From Inia geoffrensis (taxonomy: Eukaryota; Chordata; Mammalia; Artiodactyla; Iniidae), in assembly GCA_036417435.1 (NCBI GenBank), contig CM070902.1, forward strand, positions 131,987,886-132,051,885: DNA of 64,000 nt. Reading direction: 5' to 3'. This document shows, piece by piece, positions 48,796 through 59,410 of the stretch. A program made the position numbers and the translations under genes. Under the pieces are notes generated by a model. The model was not told the origin of the DNA. It did no database searches and saw only the letters and a program-made list of their open reading frames with translations. Each line of letters starts with the position of its first letter. The first letter of the stretch is position 1.

Positions 48796-50958
48796 TCATA
48801 ATCTTTTTGCTGGTGAAAGTTCTTGCCTCAGTGTTGATGCTGCTGACTGATCAGGGTGGTGGTTGCTGAAGGTGGGTGGCTGAGGCAGTCTCTTGAATAA
48901 GACAGCAAGGAGGTCTGCCACATCGATGGTCTCTTCTTTCATGAACGATTTCTCTGTAGCATGCAAGGCTGTTTGATAGCACTTTACGCTGCTCAGTAGA
49001 AGTTCTTTCAAAATCGGAGTCAATTCTCTCAAACCCTGCTGCTGCTGTGTCAACTAAGTTTATGTAATATTCTACATCCTTTGTTTTTATTTTAACAATC
49101 TTCACAGCATCTTCACCAGGAGTAGATTCCATCTCAGGAAACCACTTTCTTTGTTCCTCCATAAAAGCCAACTTCTCATCCATGAAAGTTTTATCATGAG
49201 ATGGCAACAGTAAATTCCTGTCTTCAGGCTCCACTTCTAATTCTAGTTCTCTTCCTATTTCCACCATATCTAGTTACTTCCCCCACTGAAGTTTTGAACC
49301 CCTCAGAGTCATCCATGAAGTTTGTAGTAATCAACTTCTTCCAAACTCCTGTTAATGTTGATATTTTGACCTCTTTCCATGAATCATGAATGTTCTTAAT
49401 GGCATCTAGAATTTTAAACCCTTTCTAGAGGTTTTTAGTTCAGTTTGCCCAGATCCATCAGAGGAATCACTATTTATGGCAGCTATAACCTTCTGAAATG
49501 TGTTTCTTTATTTCAATAAGAAAATCTATTGAAGACAAGAATAATCTATTTTTATACTTTGGTGATTTCCATATAAAAACAGTAAATATTTATTTTGTTA
49601 TAATGATTGACTAAATTATAATTCTCCTCTCTGTCATTGTCATTTAGAAGTGTCCAATATGCAACATATAATTCCTTGACGTTCTGCTTTTATTTTTTGT
49701 TGTGACTTCAAATGTAGTACTTAGAAGGATTTAAGAGTAGATAATCTGGTTGTACCTAGGTCTTGCGGCTCAAAGGTCTTGCCGATAAAAGAACAGCAGC
49801 AGCATCTGCTGCTGGTAGAAATGCAAAATCTCATGCCCCACCCCAGATCTACTGATTCAGAATGTGCATTTTAACAAGATTCCCAAGGGAATCACATTTA
49901 TGAAATGTGTTTCTTAAATAATAAAACTTGAAAGTGGAAATTATCCCTTGATCCATGGGGTGCAGAATGGATGTTGTGTTAGCAGGCATGAAAACATGAA
50001 TCTCATTGTACATCTTCATTGGAGCTCTTGTTTGACTAGGTGCATTGTCAATGAGCAGTAATATTTTGAAAGGAATCTCTTCTTTTTTTTTTTTTTTCTG
50101 AGCAGTAGGTCTCAACAGAAGGCATAAAATATTCAGAAAACCATGTTGTAAACAAATGTGCTGTCATCCAGGCTTTGTTGTTCCATTTGTGAAGCACAGG
50201 TAGATTTAGCATAATTCTTAAGGGCCATAGGGTTTTCAGAATGGTAAATGAGCATTGGCTTCAGCTGAAAGTCACCAGTTGCATTAGCCCCTACCAAGAG
50301 AGTCAGCCTGTCCTTTGAAGCTTTTGTCAGGCATTAACTTCTCCTCTATAGCTATGAAAGTCCTAAATGGCATCTTTCTCCAATAGGAAACTGTGTTGTC
50401 TGCATTGAAAATCTATTGTTTAGTGTAACCACCTTTATTCATTATTTTAGCTGTATCTTCTGGATAACTTGCTGCAGCTTCTACATCAGCACTTGTTGCT
50501 TCATCTTGCACTTTTATGTTATGGGGGCACCTTCTTTTCCTTAAACCTCATAAACCAACCTCTGCTACCTTCAAACTTTTCTTCTGCAGCTTCCTCACAT
50601 CTCTCAGCCTTCATAGAATTGAAGAGAGTTAGGGCCTTGTTCTGGATTAGGCTTTGGCTTACAGGCACGTTGAGGCTGGTTTGATCTTCTATCTAGACCA
50701 CTAAAACTTTCTTTGTATTAGCAATAAGGCTGTTTCACTCTCTTATCATTTGTGTGTTCATTGAAATAGCATTTTAAATTTCTTTCAAGAACATGTCCTT
50801 TGCATTCACATTTGGCTAACTGTTTGGTGCAAGAGATCTAGCGTTTGGCCTAACTTGGCTTTGGACGTGCTTTCCTCACTAAGGTTAATAATTTTTAGCT
50901 CTTGATTTAAAGTGAGAGACATGTGACTCTGCCTTTCATTTGAACACTTAGAAGCCAT
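48796..50958 (-). pseudogene. Tigger1 transposase, broken
   Basis: The family protein binds the terminal repeats through CENP-B-like helix-turn-helix domains and cuts and pastes with a DDE core. Seen: start MASKCSNERQSHMSLTLNQE at 50958 and a first helix region (LSEESTSKAKLGQTLDLL). The core piece [18 protein letters not shown], with the second catalytic Asp in LIDNAP, and [17 protein letters not shown] lie at about 50061-49940. C-terminal pieces [17 protein letters not shown] and [14 protein letters not shown] lie near 49240-49100, ending about 48796 with PAKRL. Several stops and frameshifts and the 392-bp insertion separate these parts. Confidence 0.9.
49509..49900. mobile_element. 392-bp insertion in Tigger1 with 15-bp TSD
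   Basis: Tigger1 is interrupted and the 15 bases tgaaatgtgtttctt occur at both ends (49494-49508 and 49901-49915). The right ~100 bp (about 49793-49895) resembles a hAT/MER non-autonomous element (tagaaatgcaaaatctcatg, cccaccccagatctactga, then gcattttaacaag). The left ~280 bp is unassigned. There is no clear A-tail in either direction. The site tttctt/aa fits L1-endonuclease nicking of the plus strand, which would make the insert antisense. Confidence 0.6.
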
Positions 50959-51375
50959 TGTAGGGTTATCAGTTGGCATAATTTCAATATTGTTGTGTCT
51001 TAGGAAATAGAGAGGCCCGAGGAGAGGGAGAGACTTAAGGGAACAGCTAGTCAATGGAGCAATCAGGACAAGTACAGTATTTATTGATTAAGCTCTCCAT
51101 CTTATATGGGCAGGGTTCATGGTGTTCCAAAGCAATGACAATAGTAACATCAAAGATCACTGATCACAAATCACCATAACAAATATAACAATAATGGAAA
51201 AGTTTGAAATATTGTGAGAATTACCAAAATATGACCCAGAGACACGAAGTGAGCATGTGTTGTTGGAAAAATGGTGCTGATAAACTTGCTAGATGCAGGG
51301 TTGCCAGAAACCTTCAATTTGTAAAAAAAAATTATAATAGCTGAGAAATGCAATATAATGAAGTGTGTGCTTGTA

Positions 51376-51666
51376 TTATAGTCCTGTGGGATAAATGCTA
51401 TGATTTCAGAAGTAGGCTGCCTTTGAGTTGAGTACTGAAAGGGTAAGTAAGAATTAGCTTGAAAACAGAAAGAAAGAAAGGCATTTGAATGGAGGAGGGT
51501 CTGAAACAGTATATATGTTTAAAGCATTTTAAATCCATAGATGTGGACTAAGGGGAAGAAGCACGGGAAGGAGTGATAGAAGAAGTTACAGTAGGTAGGT
51601 ACCTGGTCATGAAGAGTTTGTGTGCAAGCAAAGAATTTTACCTCTAATGTGAAAATTATGGGGATA
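51376..51666 (-). mobile_element. L2 LINE, part 2 of 3
   Basis: Continues the L2 of 48410 (ctttgagttgagtactgaaa, aggcatttgaatggaggagg, acctggtcatgaagagtttg). It is cut by the L1 TSD at 51667. Confidence 0.75.
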
Positions 51667-51796
51667 TACAAAAGGATTTTTTTTTTTACATCTTTATTGG
51701 AGTATAATTGCTTTACAATGGTGTGTTAGTTTCTGCTTTATAACAAAGTGAATCAGTTATACATATATATATGTTCCCATATCTCTTCCCTCTTGC

Positions 51797-51829
51797 ATCT
51801 CCCTCCCTCCCACCCTCCCTATCCCACCC
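51797..51829 (-). promoter_or_regulatory. G-rich (G-quadruplex-type) tract in L1 3' UTR
   Basis: In L1 sense several runs of three or more G separated by short spacers. Such tracts are a known conserved feature of mammalian L1 3' UTRs. The same tract is seen in the L1 tails near 3590, 9415 and 47380. Confidence 0.75.
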
Positions 51830-52047
51830 CTCTAGGTGGTCACAAAGCACCGAGCTGATCTCCCTGTGCTATGCGACTGCTTCCCACTAGCTATCTGTTT
51901 TACATTTGGTAGTGTATATATGTCCATGCCACTCTCTTGCTTTGTCACAGCCTACCCTTCCCCCTCCCCATATCCTCAAGTCCATTCTGTAGTAGGTCTG
52001 TGTCTTTATTCCTATCTTACTCCTAGATTCTTCATGACTTTTTTTTC

Positions 52048-55000
52048 TTAAATTCCATATATATGTGTTAGCATACGATATTTGTTTTTCTCTTTCTGAC
52101 TTACTTCACTCTGTATGACAGACTCTAGGTCCATCCACCTCACTAGAAATAACTCAATTTCGTTTCTTTTTATGGCCGAGTAATACTCCATTGTATATAA
52201 GTGCCACATCTTCTTTATCCATTCACCTGATGATGGACACTTAGGTTGTTTCCATTTCTGGGCTATTGTAAATAGAGCTGCAATGAACATTTTGGTACAT
52301 GACTCTTTTTGAATTATGGTTTTCCCAGGGTATATGCCCAGTAGTGGGATTGCTGGGTCATATGGTAGTTCTATTTGTAGTTTTTTAAGGAACCTCCATA
52401 CTGTTCTACATAGTGGCTGTACCAATTCACATTCCCACCAGCAGTGCAAGAGTGTTCCCTTTTCTCCACACCCTCTCCAACATTTATTGTTTCTAGATTT
52501 TTAATGATGGCCATTCTGACTGGTGTGAGATGATATCTCATTGTAGTTTTGATTTGCATTTCTCTAATGATTAATGATGTTAAACATTTGTTCATGTGTT
52601 GTTGGGAGTCTGTATATCTTCTTTGGAGAAAAGTCTATTTAGGCCTTCTGCCCATTCTTGGACTGGGTTGTTTGGTTTTTTGTTATTAAGCTGCATGAGC
52701 TGCTTATAAATTTTGGAGATTAATCCTTTGTCAGTTGCTTCATTTGCAAATATTTTCTCCCATTCTGAGGGTTGTCTTTTGGTCTTGTTTATGGTTTCCT
52801 TTGCTGTGCAAAAGCTTTGAAGTTTCACTAGGTCCCATTTGTTTATTTTTGTTTTTATTTCCATTTCTCTAGGAGGTGGGTCAAAAAGGATCTTGCTGTG
52901 ATTTATGTCATAGAGTGTTCTGCCTATGTTTTCCTCTAAGAGTTTGATAGTTTCTGGCCTTACATTTAGGTCTTTAATCCATTTTGAGCTTATTTTTGTG
53001 TATGGTGTTAGGGAGTGATCTAATCTCATACTGTTACATATACCTGTCCAATTTTCACAGCACTACTTATTGAAGAGGCTGTCCTTTCTCCACTGTACAT
53101 TACTGCCTCCTTTATCAAAGATAAGATGACCATATGTGTGTGGGTTTATCTCTGGGCTTTCTATCCTGTTCCATTGATCTATATTTCTGTTTTTGTGCCA
53201 GTACCATACTGTCTTGATTACTGTAGCTTTGTAGTATAGTCTGAAGTCAGGGAGCCTGATTCCTCCAGCTCCATTTTTCATTCTCAAGATTGCTTTGGCT
53301 ATTTGGGGTCTTTTGTGTTTCCATACAAATTGTAAAATTTTTTGTTCTAGTTCTGTGAAAAATGCCAGTGGTAGTTTGATAGAGATTGCGTTGAATCTAT
53401 AGATTGCTTTGGGTAGTAGAGTCATTTTCACCATGTTGATTCTTCCAATCCAAGAACATGGTATATCTCTCCATCTATTTGTATCATCTTTAATTTCTTT
53501 CATCAGTGTCTTATAATTTTTTGCATACAGGTCTTTTGTCTCCTTAGGTACGTTTATTCCTAGATATTTTATTCTTTTTGTTGCAGTGGTAAATTGGAAT
53601 GATTTCTTGATTTCACTTTCAGATTTTTCATCCTTAGTGTATAGGAATGCCAGAGATTTCTGTGCATTAATTTTGTATCCTGTTACTTTACCAAATTCAT
53701 TGGTTAGCTCTACTAGTTTTCTGGTAGCATCTTTAGAATTCTGTATGTGTAGTATGATGTCATCTGCAAACAGTGACAGCTTTACTTCTTCTTTTCTGAT
53801 TTGGATTCCTTTTATTTCCTCTTCTTCTCTAATTACTGTGGCTAAAACTTCCAAAACTATGTTGAATAAGAGTGGTGAGAGTGGGCAACCTTGTCTTGTT
53901 CCTGATCTTAGTGGAAATGCTTTCAGTTTTTCACCATTGAGGATGATGTTGGCTGTGTGTTTGTCATATATAGCCTTTATTATGTTGAGGAAAGTTCCCT
54001 CTCTGCCTACTTTCTGCAGGGTTTTTATCATAAATGGGTATTGAATTTTGTTGAAAGTTTTCTCTGCATGTATTGAGTTGATCATTTGGTTTTTCTCCTT
54101 CAATTTGTTAATATGGTCTGTCACGTTGATTGATTTGCGTATATTGAAGAATCCTTGCATTCCTGGAATACACCCAACTTTTTCATGGTGTATGATCCTT
54201 TTAATGTGCTATTGGATTCTGTTTGCTAGTATTTTGTTGAGGATTTTTGCATCTATGTTCATCAGTGATATTGACCTGTATTTTTCTTTCTTTGTAACAT
54301 CCTTGTCTGGTTTTGGTATCAAGGTGATGGTGGCCTCGAAGAATGAGTTTGGGAGTGTTCCTCCCAGTGCTATATTTTGGAAGAGTTTGAGAAGGATAGG
54401 TGTTAGCTCTCCTCTAAATGTTTGGTAGAATTCGCCTGTGAAGCCATCTGGTCCTGAGCTTTGTTTGTTGGAAGATTTTTAATCACAGTTTCAATTTCAG
54501 TGCTTGTGATTGGTCTGTTCATATTTTCTATTTCTTCCTGATTCAGTCTTGACAGGTTGTGCATTTCTAAAAATTTGTCCATTTCTTCCAGGTTGTCCAT
54601 TTTATTGCCATAGAGTTGCTTGTAGTAATCTCTCATGATCTTTTGTATTTCTGCAGTGTCAGTTGTTACTTCTTCTTTTTCATTTCTAATTCTATTGATT
54701 TGAGTCTTCTCCCTTTTTTTCTTGATGAGTCTGGCTAATGGTTTATCAATTTTGTTTATCTTTTCAAAGAACCAGCTTTTAGTTTTATTGATCTTTGCTA
54801 TTGTTTCCTTCATTTCTTTTTCATTTATTTCTGATCTGATTTTTATGATTTCTTTCCTTCTGCTAACTTTGGGGTTTTTTTATTCTTCTTTCTCTAATTG
54901 CTTTAGGTGCAAGGTTAGATTGTTTATTCGAGATGTTTCCTGTTTCTTAAGGTAGGATTGTATTGCTATAAACTTCCCTCTTAGAACTGCTTTTGCTGCA

Positions 55001-55862
55001 TCCCATAGATTTTGGGTCGTCGTGTCTCCATTGTCATTTGTTTCTAGGTAGTTTTTGATTTCCTCTTTGATTTCTACATTTATCACTTCGTTATTAAATA
55101 GTGTATTGTTTAGCCTCCATGTGTTTATAATTTTTACAGATCTTTTCCTGTAATTGATATCTAGTCTCATAGCGTTGTGGTCGGAAAAGATACTTGATAC
55201 AATTTCAATTTTCTTAAATTTACCAAGGCTTGATTTGTGACCCAAGACATGATCTATCCTGGAGAATGTTCCATGAGCACTTGAGAAGGATGTGTATTCT
55301 GTTGTTTTTGGATGGAGTGTCCTATAAATATCAATTAAGTCCATCTTGTTTAATGTATCATTTAAAGCTTGTGTTTCCTTATTTATTTTCATTTTGGATG
55401 ATCTGTCCATTGGTGAAAGTGGGGTGTTAAAGCCCCTACTATGAATGTGTTACTGTCGATTTCACCCTTTACGGCTGTTAGTGTTTGCCTTATGTATTGA
55501 GGTACCCCTGTGTTGGGTACATAAATGTTTACAATTGTTATATCTTCTTCTTGGATCGATCACTTGATCATTATGTAGTGTCCTTCTTTGTCTCTTGTAA
55601 TGGTCTTTATTTTAAAGTCTATTTTGTCTGATATGAGAATTGCTACTCCAGCTTTCTTTTGGTTTCCTTTTGCATGGAATATCTTTTTCCATCCCCTTAC
55701 TCTCAGTGTGTATGTGTCTCTAGGTCTGAAGTGGGTCTCTTGTAGACAGCATATATATGGGTCTTGTTTTTGTATCCATTAAGCCAATCTGTGCCTTTTG
55801 GTGGGAGCATTTAGTCCATTTACATTGAAGGTAATTATTGATATGTATGTTCCTATTCCCAT
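52048..55862 (-). pseudogene. L1 ORF2 (endonuclease-reverse transcriptase), broken
   Basis: ATG at 55862 begins MGIGTYISIITFNVNGLNAP, the APE-type endonuclease start. In-frame stops lie at 55779-55781 (after KRHRLA) and 55560-55562 (where GSIQEED is expected). A one-base loss near 55432 shifts the frame in the VGDFNTP motif. Endonuclease and linker continue to about 54880. Reverse transcriptase lies at about 54480-53063 with [11 protein letters not shown] and FADD (53770-53759). Motif A reads SIHAEKTFN where SID-E-AFD is normal, so the metal-binding Asp is His (54070-54068). The C-terminal cysteine region ([11 protein letters not shown]) and end (YRMLTHIYGI) are recognisable. More frameshifts lie between 53063 and 52371. 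Confidence 0.93.
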
Positions 55863-55920
55863 TTTCTTAATTGTTTTGGGTTCATTATTGTAGGTCTTTT
55901 CCTTCTTTTGTGTTACTTGC

Positions 55921-57191
55921 CTAGAGAAGTTCCTTTAGCATTTGTTGTAAAGCTGGTTTGGTGGTGCTGAAGTCTCTCAGCTTTTGCTTGTCTGTAAGGT
56001 TTTAATTTGTCCATCAAATCTGAATGAGATCCTTGCTGGGTAGAGTAATCTTCATTGTAGGTTTTTCCCTTTCATCACTTTCAATATGTCCTGCCAGTCC
56101 CTTCTGGCTTGCAGAGTTTCTTCTGAAAGATCAGCTGTTAACCTTATGGGGATTCCCTTGTGTGTTATTTGTTGTTTTTCCCTTGCTGCTGTTAATATGC
56201 TTTCTTTGTATTTAATTTTTGACAGCTTGATTGATATGTGTCTTGGCGTATTTCTTCTTGGGTTTATCCTGTATGGGACTCTCTCTGCTTCCTGGACTTG
56301 GTTAACTATTTCCTTTCCCGTATTAGGGAAGTTTTCAACTATAATCTCTTCAAATATTTTCGCAGTCCCTTTCTTTTTCTCTTCATCCTCTGGAACCCCT
56401 GTAAGTCGAATGTTGGTGCATTTAATGTTGTCCCAGAGGTCTCTGAGACTGTCTTCAGTTCTTTCCACTCTTTTTTCTTTATTCTGCTCTGCAGTAGTTA
56501 TTTCCACTATTTTATCTTCCAGGTCACTTATCCATTCTTCTGCCTCAGTTATTCTGCAATTGATCCCATCTAGAGTATTTTTCATTTCATTTATTGTGTT
56601 GTTCATCATTGCTTGTTTCATCTTTAGTTCTTCTAGGTCCTGGTTAAATGTTTCTTGCATTTTGTCTATTCTATTTCCAAGACTTTGGATCATCTTTACT
56701 ATCATTATTCTGAATTCTTTTTCAGGTAGACTACCTATTTCCTCTTCATTTGTTAGGTTTGGTGCATTTTTATCTTGCTCCTTCATCTGCTGTGTGTTTT
56801 TCTCTCTTCCCACTTTGCTTATCTTACTGTGTTTGGGGTCTCCTTTTTGCAGGCTGCAGGTTCGTAGTTCCCATTGTTTTTGGTGTCTGTCCCCAGTGAC
56901 TACAGTTGGTTCAGTGGGTTGTGTATGCTTCCTGGTGGAAGGGAGTAGTGCTTGTGTTCTGGTGGATGAGGCTGGGTATTGTCTTTCTAGTGGGCAAGTC
57001 CATGTCTGGTCGTGTGTTTTGGGGCGTCTGTGGACTTTTATGATTTTAGGCAGCCTCTCTGCTAATGGGTGGGGTTGTGTTCCTGTTTTGCTAGCTGTTT
57101 GGCATAGTGTGTCCAGCACTGTAGCTTGCTGGTCGTTGAGTGAAGCTGGGTGCTGGTGTTGAGATGTAGATCTCTGGGAGATTTTTGCCAT
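55921..57191 (-). pseudogene. L1 ORF1 (RNA-binding chaperone), broken near C-terminus
   Basis: ORF1p forms trimers that coat L1 RNA. The frame is open for 379 codons from ATG 57191. An N-terminal low-complexity part is followed by a heptad-rich coiled coil (about residues 150-245, MIVKMIQSLGNRIDKMQ onward), then an RRM-like part (NIRLTGVPEDEE) and the start of the C-terminal domain (TPRHISIKL, GIPIRLTADLS). A TGA at 56054-56052 replaces the codon before the conserved LLYPARISFRF stretch. About 15 codons later a one-base deletion shifts the frame. The original stop is TAG at 55921-55923. Confidence 0.92.
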
Positions 57192-58879
57192 TTGATATTA
57201 TGAGGAGCTCGGTGGTCTCTTGTGGATCAGTGTCTTGAAGTTGGCTCTCCCACCTCAGAGGCACAGCACTGACTCATGGCTGGAGCACCAAGAGCCTTTC
57301 ATCCACATGGCTCAGAATAAAAGGGAGAAAAAGTAGAAAGAAAGAAAGAAAGAAAAGAAGAAAGAGAAAGAAAGAAAGGAAAGAACGAAATAAAGAATGG
57401 AAAGAAAGAAGGGAGGGAGGGAGGGAGGAAGGAAGGAGGGAAGGAAGGAAATAAAAGAATGAAGATAAAGTAAAATAAAATAAAGTAAGATAAAATAAAA
57501 TAAAGTCATTAAAATAAAAAATAATTATTAAGAAAAAAAAAAAAAAAAAGACGGATAGAACCCTAGGAAAAATGGTGAAAGCAAATCTATACAGACAAAA
57601 TCTCACACAGAAGCATACACATACACACTCACAAAAGGAGGAAATGTTGAAAAAAATCATAAATCTTGCTCTCAAAGTCCACCTCCTCATTTTGGGATGA
57701 TTCATTGTCTATTCATGTATTCCGCAGATTCAGGGTACATCAAGTTGATTGTGGAGCTTTAATCCGGTGCTTCTGAGGCTGCTGGGAGAGATTTTCCTTT
57801 CTCTTCTTTGTTCGCACAGCTTCCGGAGCTCAGCTTTGGATTTGGCCTCACCTCTGAGTGTAGGGCCCCGGAGGGCGTGTGTTCTTCACTCAGACAGGAC
57901 GGGGTTAAAGGAACAGGTGCTTCGGGACTCTGGCTCACTGAGGCCCGGGGGAGGGGTATGGAGTGCGGGGCGAGCCTGCAGCAGCAGAGGCCAGCGTGAC
58001 GTTGCACCAGCCTGAGGCGCGCTGTGCGTTCTCCTGGGGAAGTTGTTCCTGGATCCCGGGAGCCTGGCAGTGGCCGGCTGCACAGGCTTCCCGGAAGCGG
58101 GGGTGTGGATAGTGTCCTGTGCTTGCACACAGGCTTCTTGGTGGCGGCAGCAGCAGCCTTAGCGTCTCATGTCCGTCTCTGGGGTCCGCGCTTTTAGCCA
58201 CGGCTCGGGCCTGTCTCTGGAGCTCCTTTAAGCAGCGCTCTTAATCCCCTCTCCTCGCGCACCAGGAAACAAAGAGGGAAGAGAAAGTCTCTTGACTCTT
58301 CGGCAGGTCCAGACTTTTCCCCAGACTCCCTCCCGGCTAGCCGTGGTGCACTAACCCCTTCAGGCTGTGTTCACGCCGTCAACCCCAGTCCTCTCCCTGT
58401 GCTCAGACCGAAGCCCCCGAGCCTCCGCTCCCAGCCTCGCCCTCCCCGGCGGGTGAGCAGACAAGCCTCTTGGGCTGGTGAGTGCTGGTCGGCACCGATC
58501 CTCTGTGCGGCAATCTCTCCGCTTTGCCCTCCGCACCCCTGTTGCTGTGCTCTCCTCCGTGGCTCTGAAGCTTTCCCCCTCCGCCACCCGCAGCCTCTGC
58601 CCGTGAGGGGGCTTCTAGAGTGTGGAAACCTTTCTTCCTTCACAGCTCCCTCCCACTGGTGCAGGTCCCGTCCCTATCCTTTTGTCTCTGTTTATTCTTT
58701 TTTCTTTTGCCTTAGCCAGGTACGTGGGCTTTCTTGCCTTTTGGGAGGTCTGAGTTCTTCTGCCAGCGTTCAGTAGGTGTTCTGTAGGAGTTGTTTCACG
58801 TGTAGATGTATTTTTGGTATATCTGTAGGGAGGAAGGTGATCTTCGCGTCTTACTCTTCTGCCATCTTCCCCTTGTCCC
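57192..58879 (-). promoter_or_regulatory. L1 5' UTR promoter: CpG-rich block, YY1-like site, purine tract
   Basis: Three parts in L1 sense. At the very 5' end AAGATGGC (gccatctt at 58861-58868) matches the YY1-type core that positions L1 transcription in primates. Next comes a CpG-rich block (about 57740-58640), the most GC-rich DNA in the window. Then, at 57320-57550, a ~230-bp polypyrimidine tract in L1 sense (GAAA, GGGA and AAATA repeats on the plus strand). Internal Pol II promoter activity is inferred from L1 biology. Confidence 0.75.
57320..57550 (+). repeat. Polypurine (GAAA/GGAA/AAATA)n tract in L1 5' UTR
   Basis: Nearly pure purine run of about 230 bp: gaaa units, then gggagggagggagg, then aaataaaat units and 19 A. 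The long frames on the opposite strand across it (143 and 65 codons) are low-complexity artefacts. Confidence 0.95.
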
Positions 58880-58894
58880 TACAAAAGGATTTTT

Positions 58895-59410
58895 AAGCAG
58901 AGGAGGGAAATGATATTTACATTTTAGAAACATCATTCTGGCAGCAGTTAGGAGGAGCAGAGGAAGCAGGGCAGACTGAAGGAAGCCCATCTAATTCTGA
59001 CTCTACTGTAATATCCAGCGGAAAAGAGATGAGGATCTTAAGGAGTAGAAAAGAAAGGACAGATTAAAGAGACATTAAATTGATGTCTGTAGTCTGTATT
59101 CTACATCTCTGGATGAGTGAGTGGGTTGGTGATTCTAGTCCACAAGATAGGAAATGCAAAAAAAAACCCAGGTTTTTCGGGAAAGATGATGTTTCATTTT
59201 GCACGTGTTCAGGTAAAAGTGACAAATGGCATAGCCACAATGGAGACATTCAATGTAAAATTAAATATATGTGTCTGAAGCCAGTAGAGGGTTCTGAGCT
59301 AAAGATATGGATTTGGGAGTCATCAGTGTATATGTGGATACTGAAGCTTTGGTGTCAATGAGGAAACAAGACTTTTGGGAAATCTTGACATTTATGAGGC
59401 TTGTGGTAGA
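58895..59410 (-). mobile_element. L2 LINE, part 3 of 3
   Basis: Resumes after the L1 TSD: aagcagaggagggaaatgat, acatcattctggcagcagtt, then gatatggatttgggagtcat. The order and wording continue parts 1 and 2, so a single ancient L2 underlies 48410-59410. Confidence 0.75.

Larger units (their letters stand above)
48559..51373 (-). mobile_element. Tigger1 DNA transposon, essentially full length
   Basis: Terminal inverted repeats: caggcatatgttgg at the left and, reversed, caagcacacacttc at the right, flanked by TA (48557-48558 and 51374-51375) as expected for Tc1/mariner-pogo elements. Without the later 392-bp insertion and its duplicated 15 bp the length is about 2.41 kb, in line with the family's ~2.4 kb. 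Drawn on the minus strand because the transposase reads that way. It is dead, with stops and frameshifts throughout. Confidence 0.93.
51682..58879 (-). mobile_element. Full-length L1 LINE (~7.2 kb), inactive
   Basis: Perfect 15-bp TSD tacaaaaggattttt at 51667-51681 and 58880-58894. In L1 sense from 58879: 5' UTR to 57192, ORF1 57191-55921, a ~58-bp spacer, ORF2 55862-52048, and a 3' UTR with a G-rich tract (51797-51829) ending in AATAAA and an A-tail. It inserted into an L2, which resumes on both sides. ORF1 has a premature stop and a frameshift. ORF2 has early stops, several frameshifts and a lost catalytic Asp. Copies at 3471, 9287 and 46794 are close relatives of its 3' end. Confidence 0.97.

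Noticed and set aside
48796..50958. A domesticated Tigger/CENP-B-like gene
   Set aside because: Stops, frameshifts and a 392-bp insertion break the frame, and the terminal repeats and TA duplication are still in place; it is a dead transposon.
52048..54813. Several 70-365 codon minus-strand frames as separate genes
   Set aside because: All are fragments of one L1 ORF2 split by frameshifts and stops.
56086..57162. 358-codon plus-strand frame opposite L1 ORF1
   Set aside because: It mirrors the ORF1 frame on the other strand; low-complexity Ser/Leu/Cys/Phe content is typical of an antisense shadow. No independent coding evidence.
57274..57705. 143-codon minus-strand frame rich in Phe, Leu and Ser
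   Set aside because: It is the translation of the polypurine tract in the L1 5' UTR.
57740..58640. CpG-rich block as promoter CpG island of a host gene
   Set aside because: It lies wholly within the L1 5' UTR, bounded by the L1 5' end and ORF1, with the TSD just outside.
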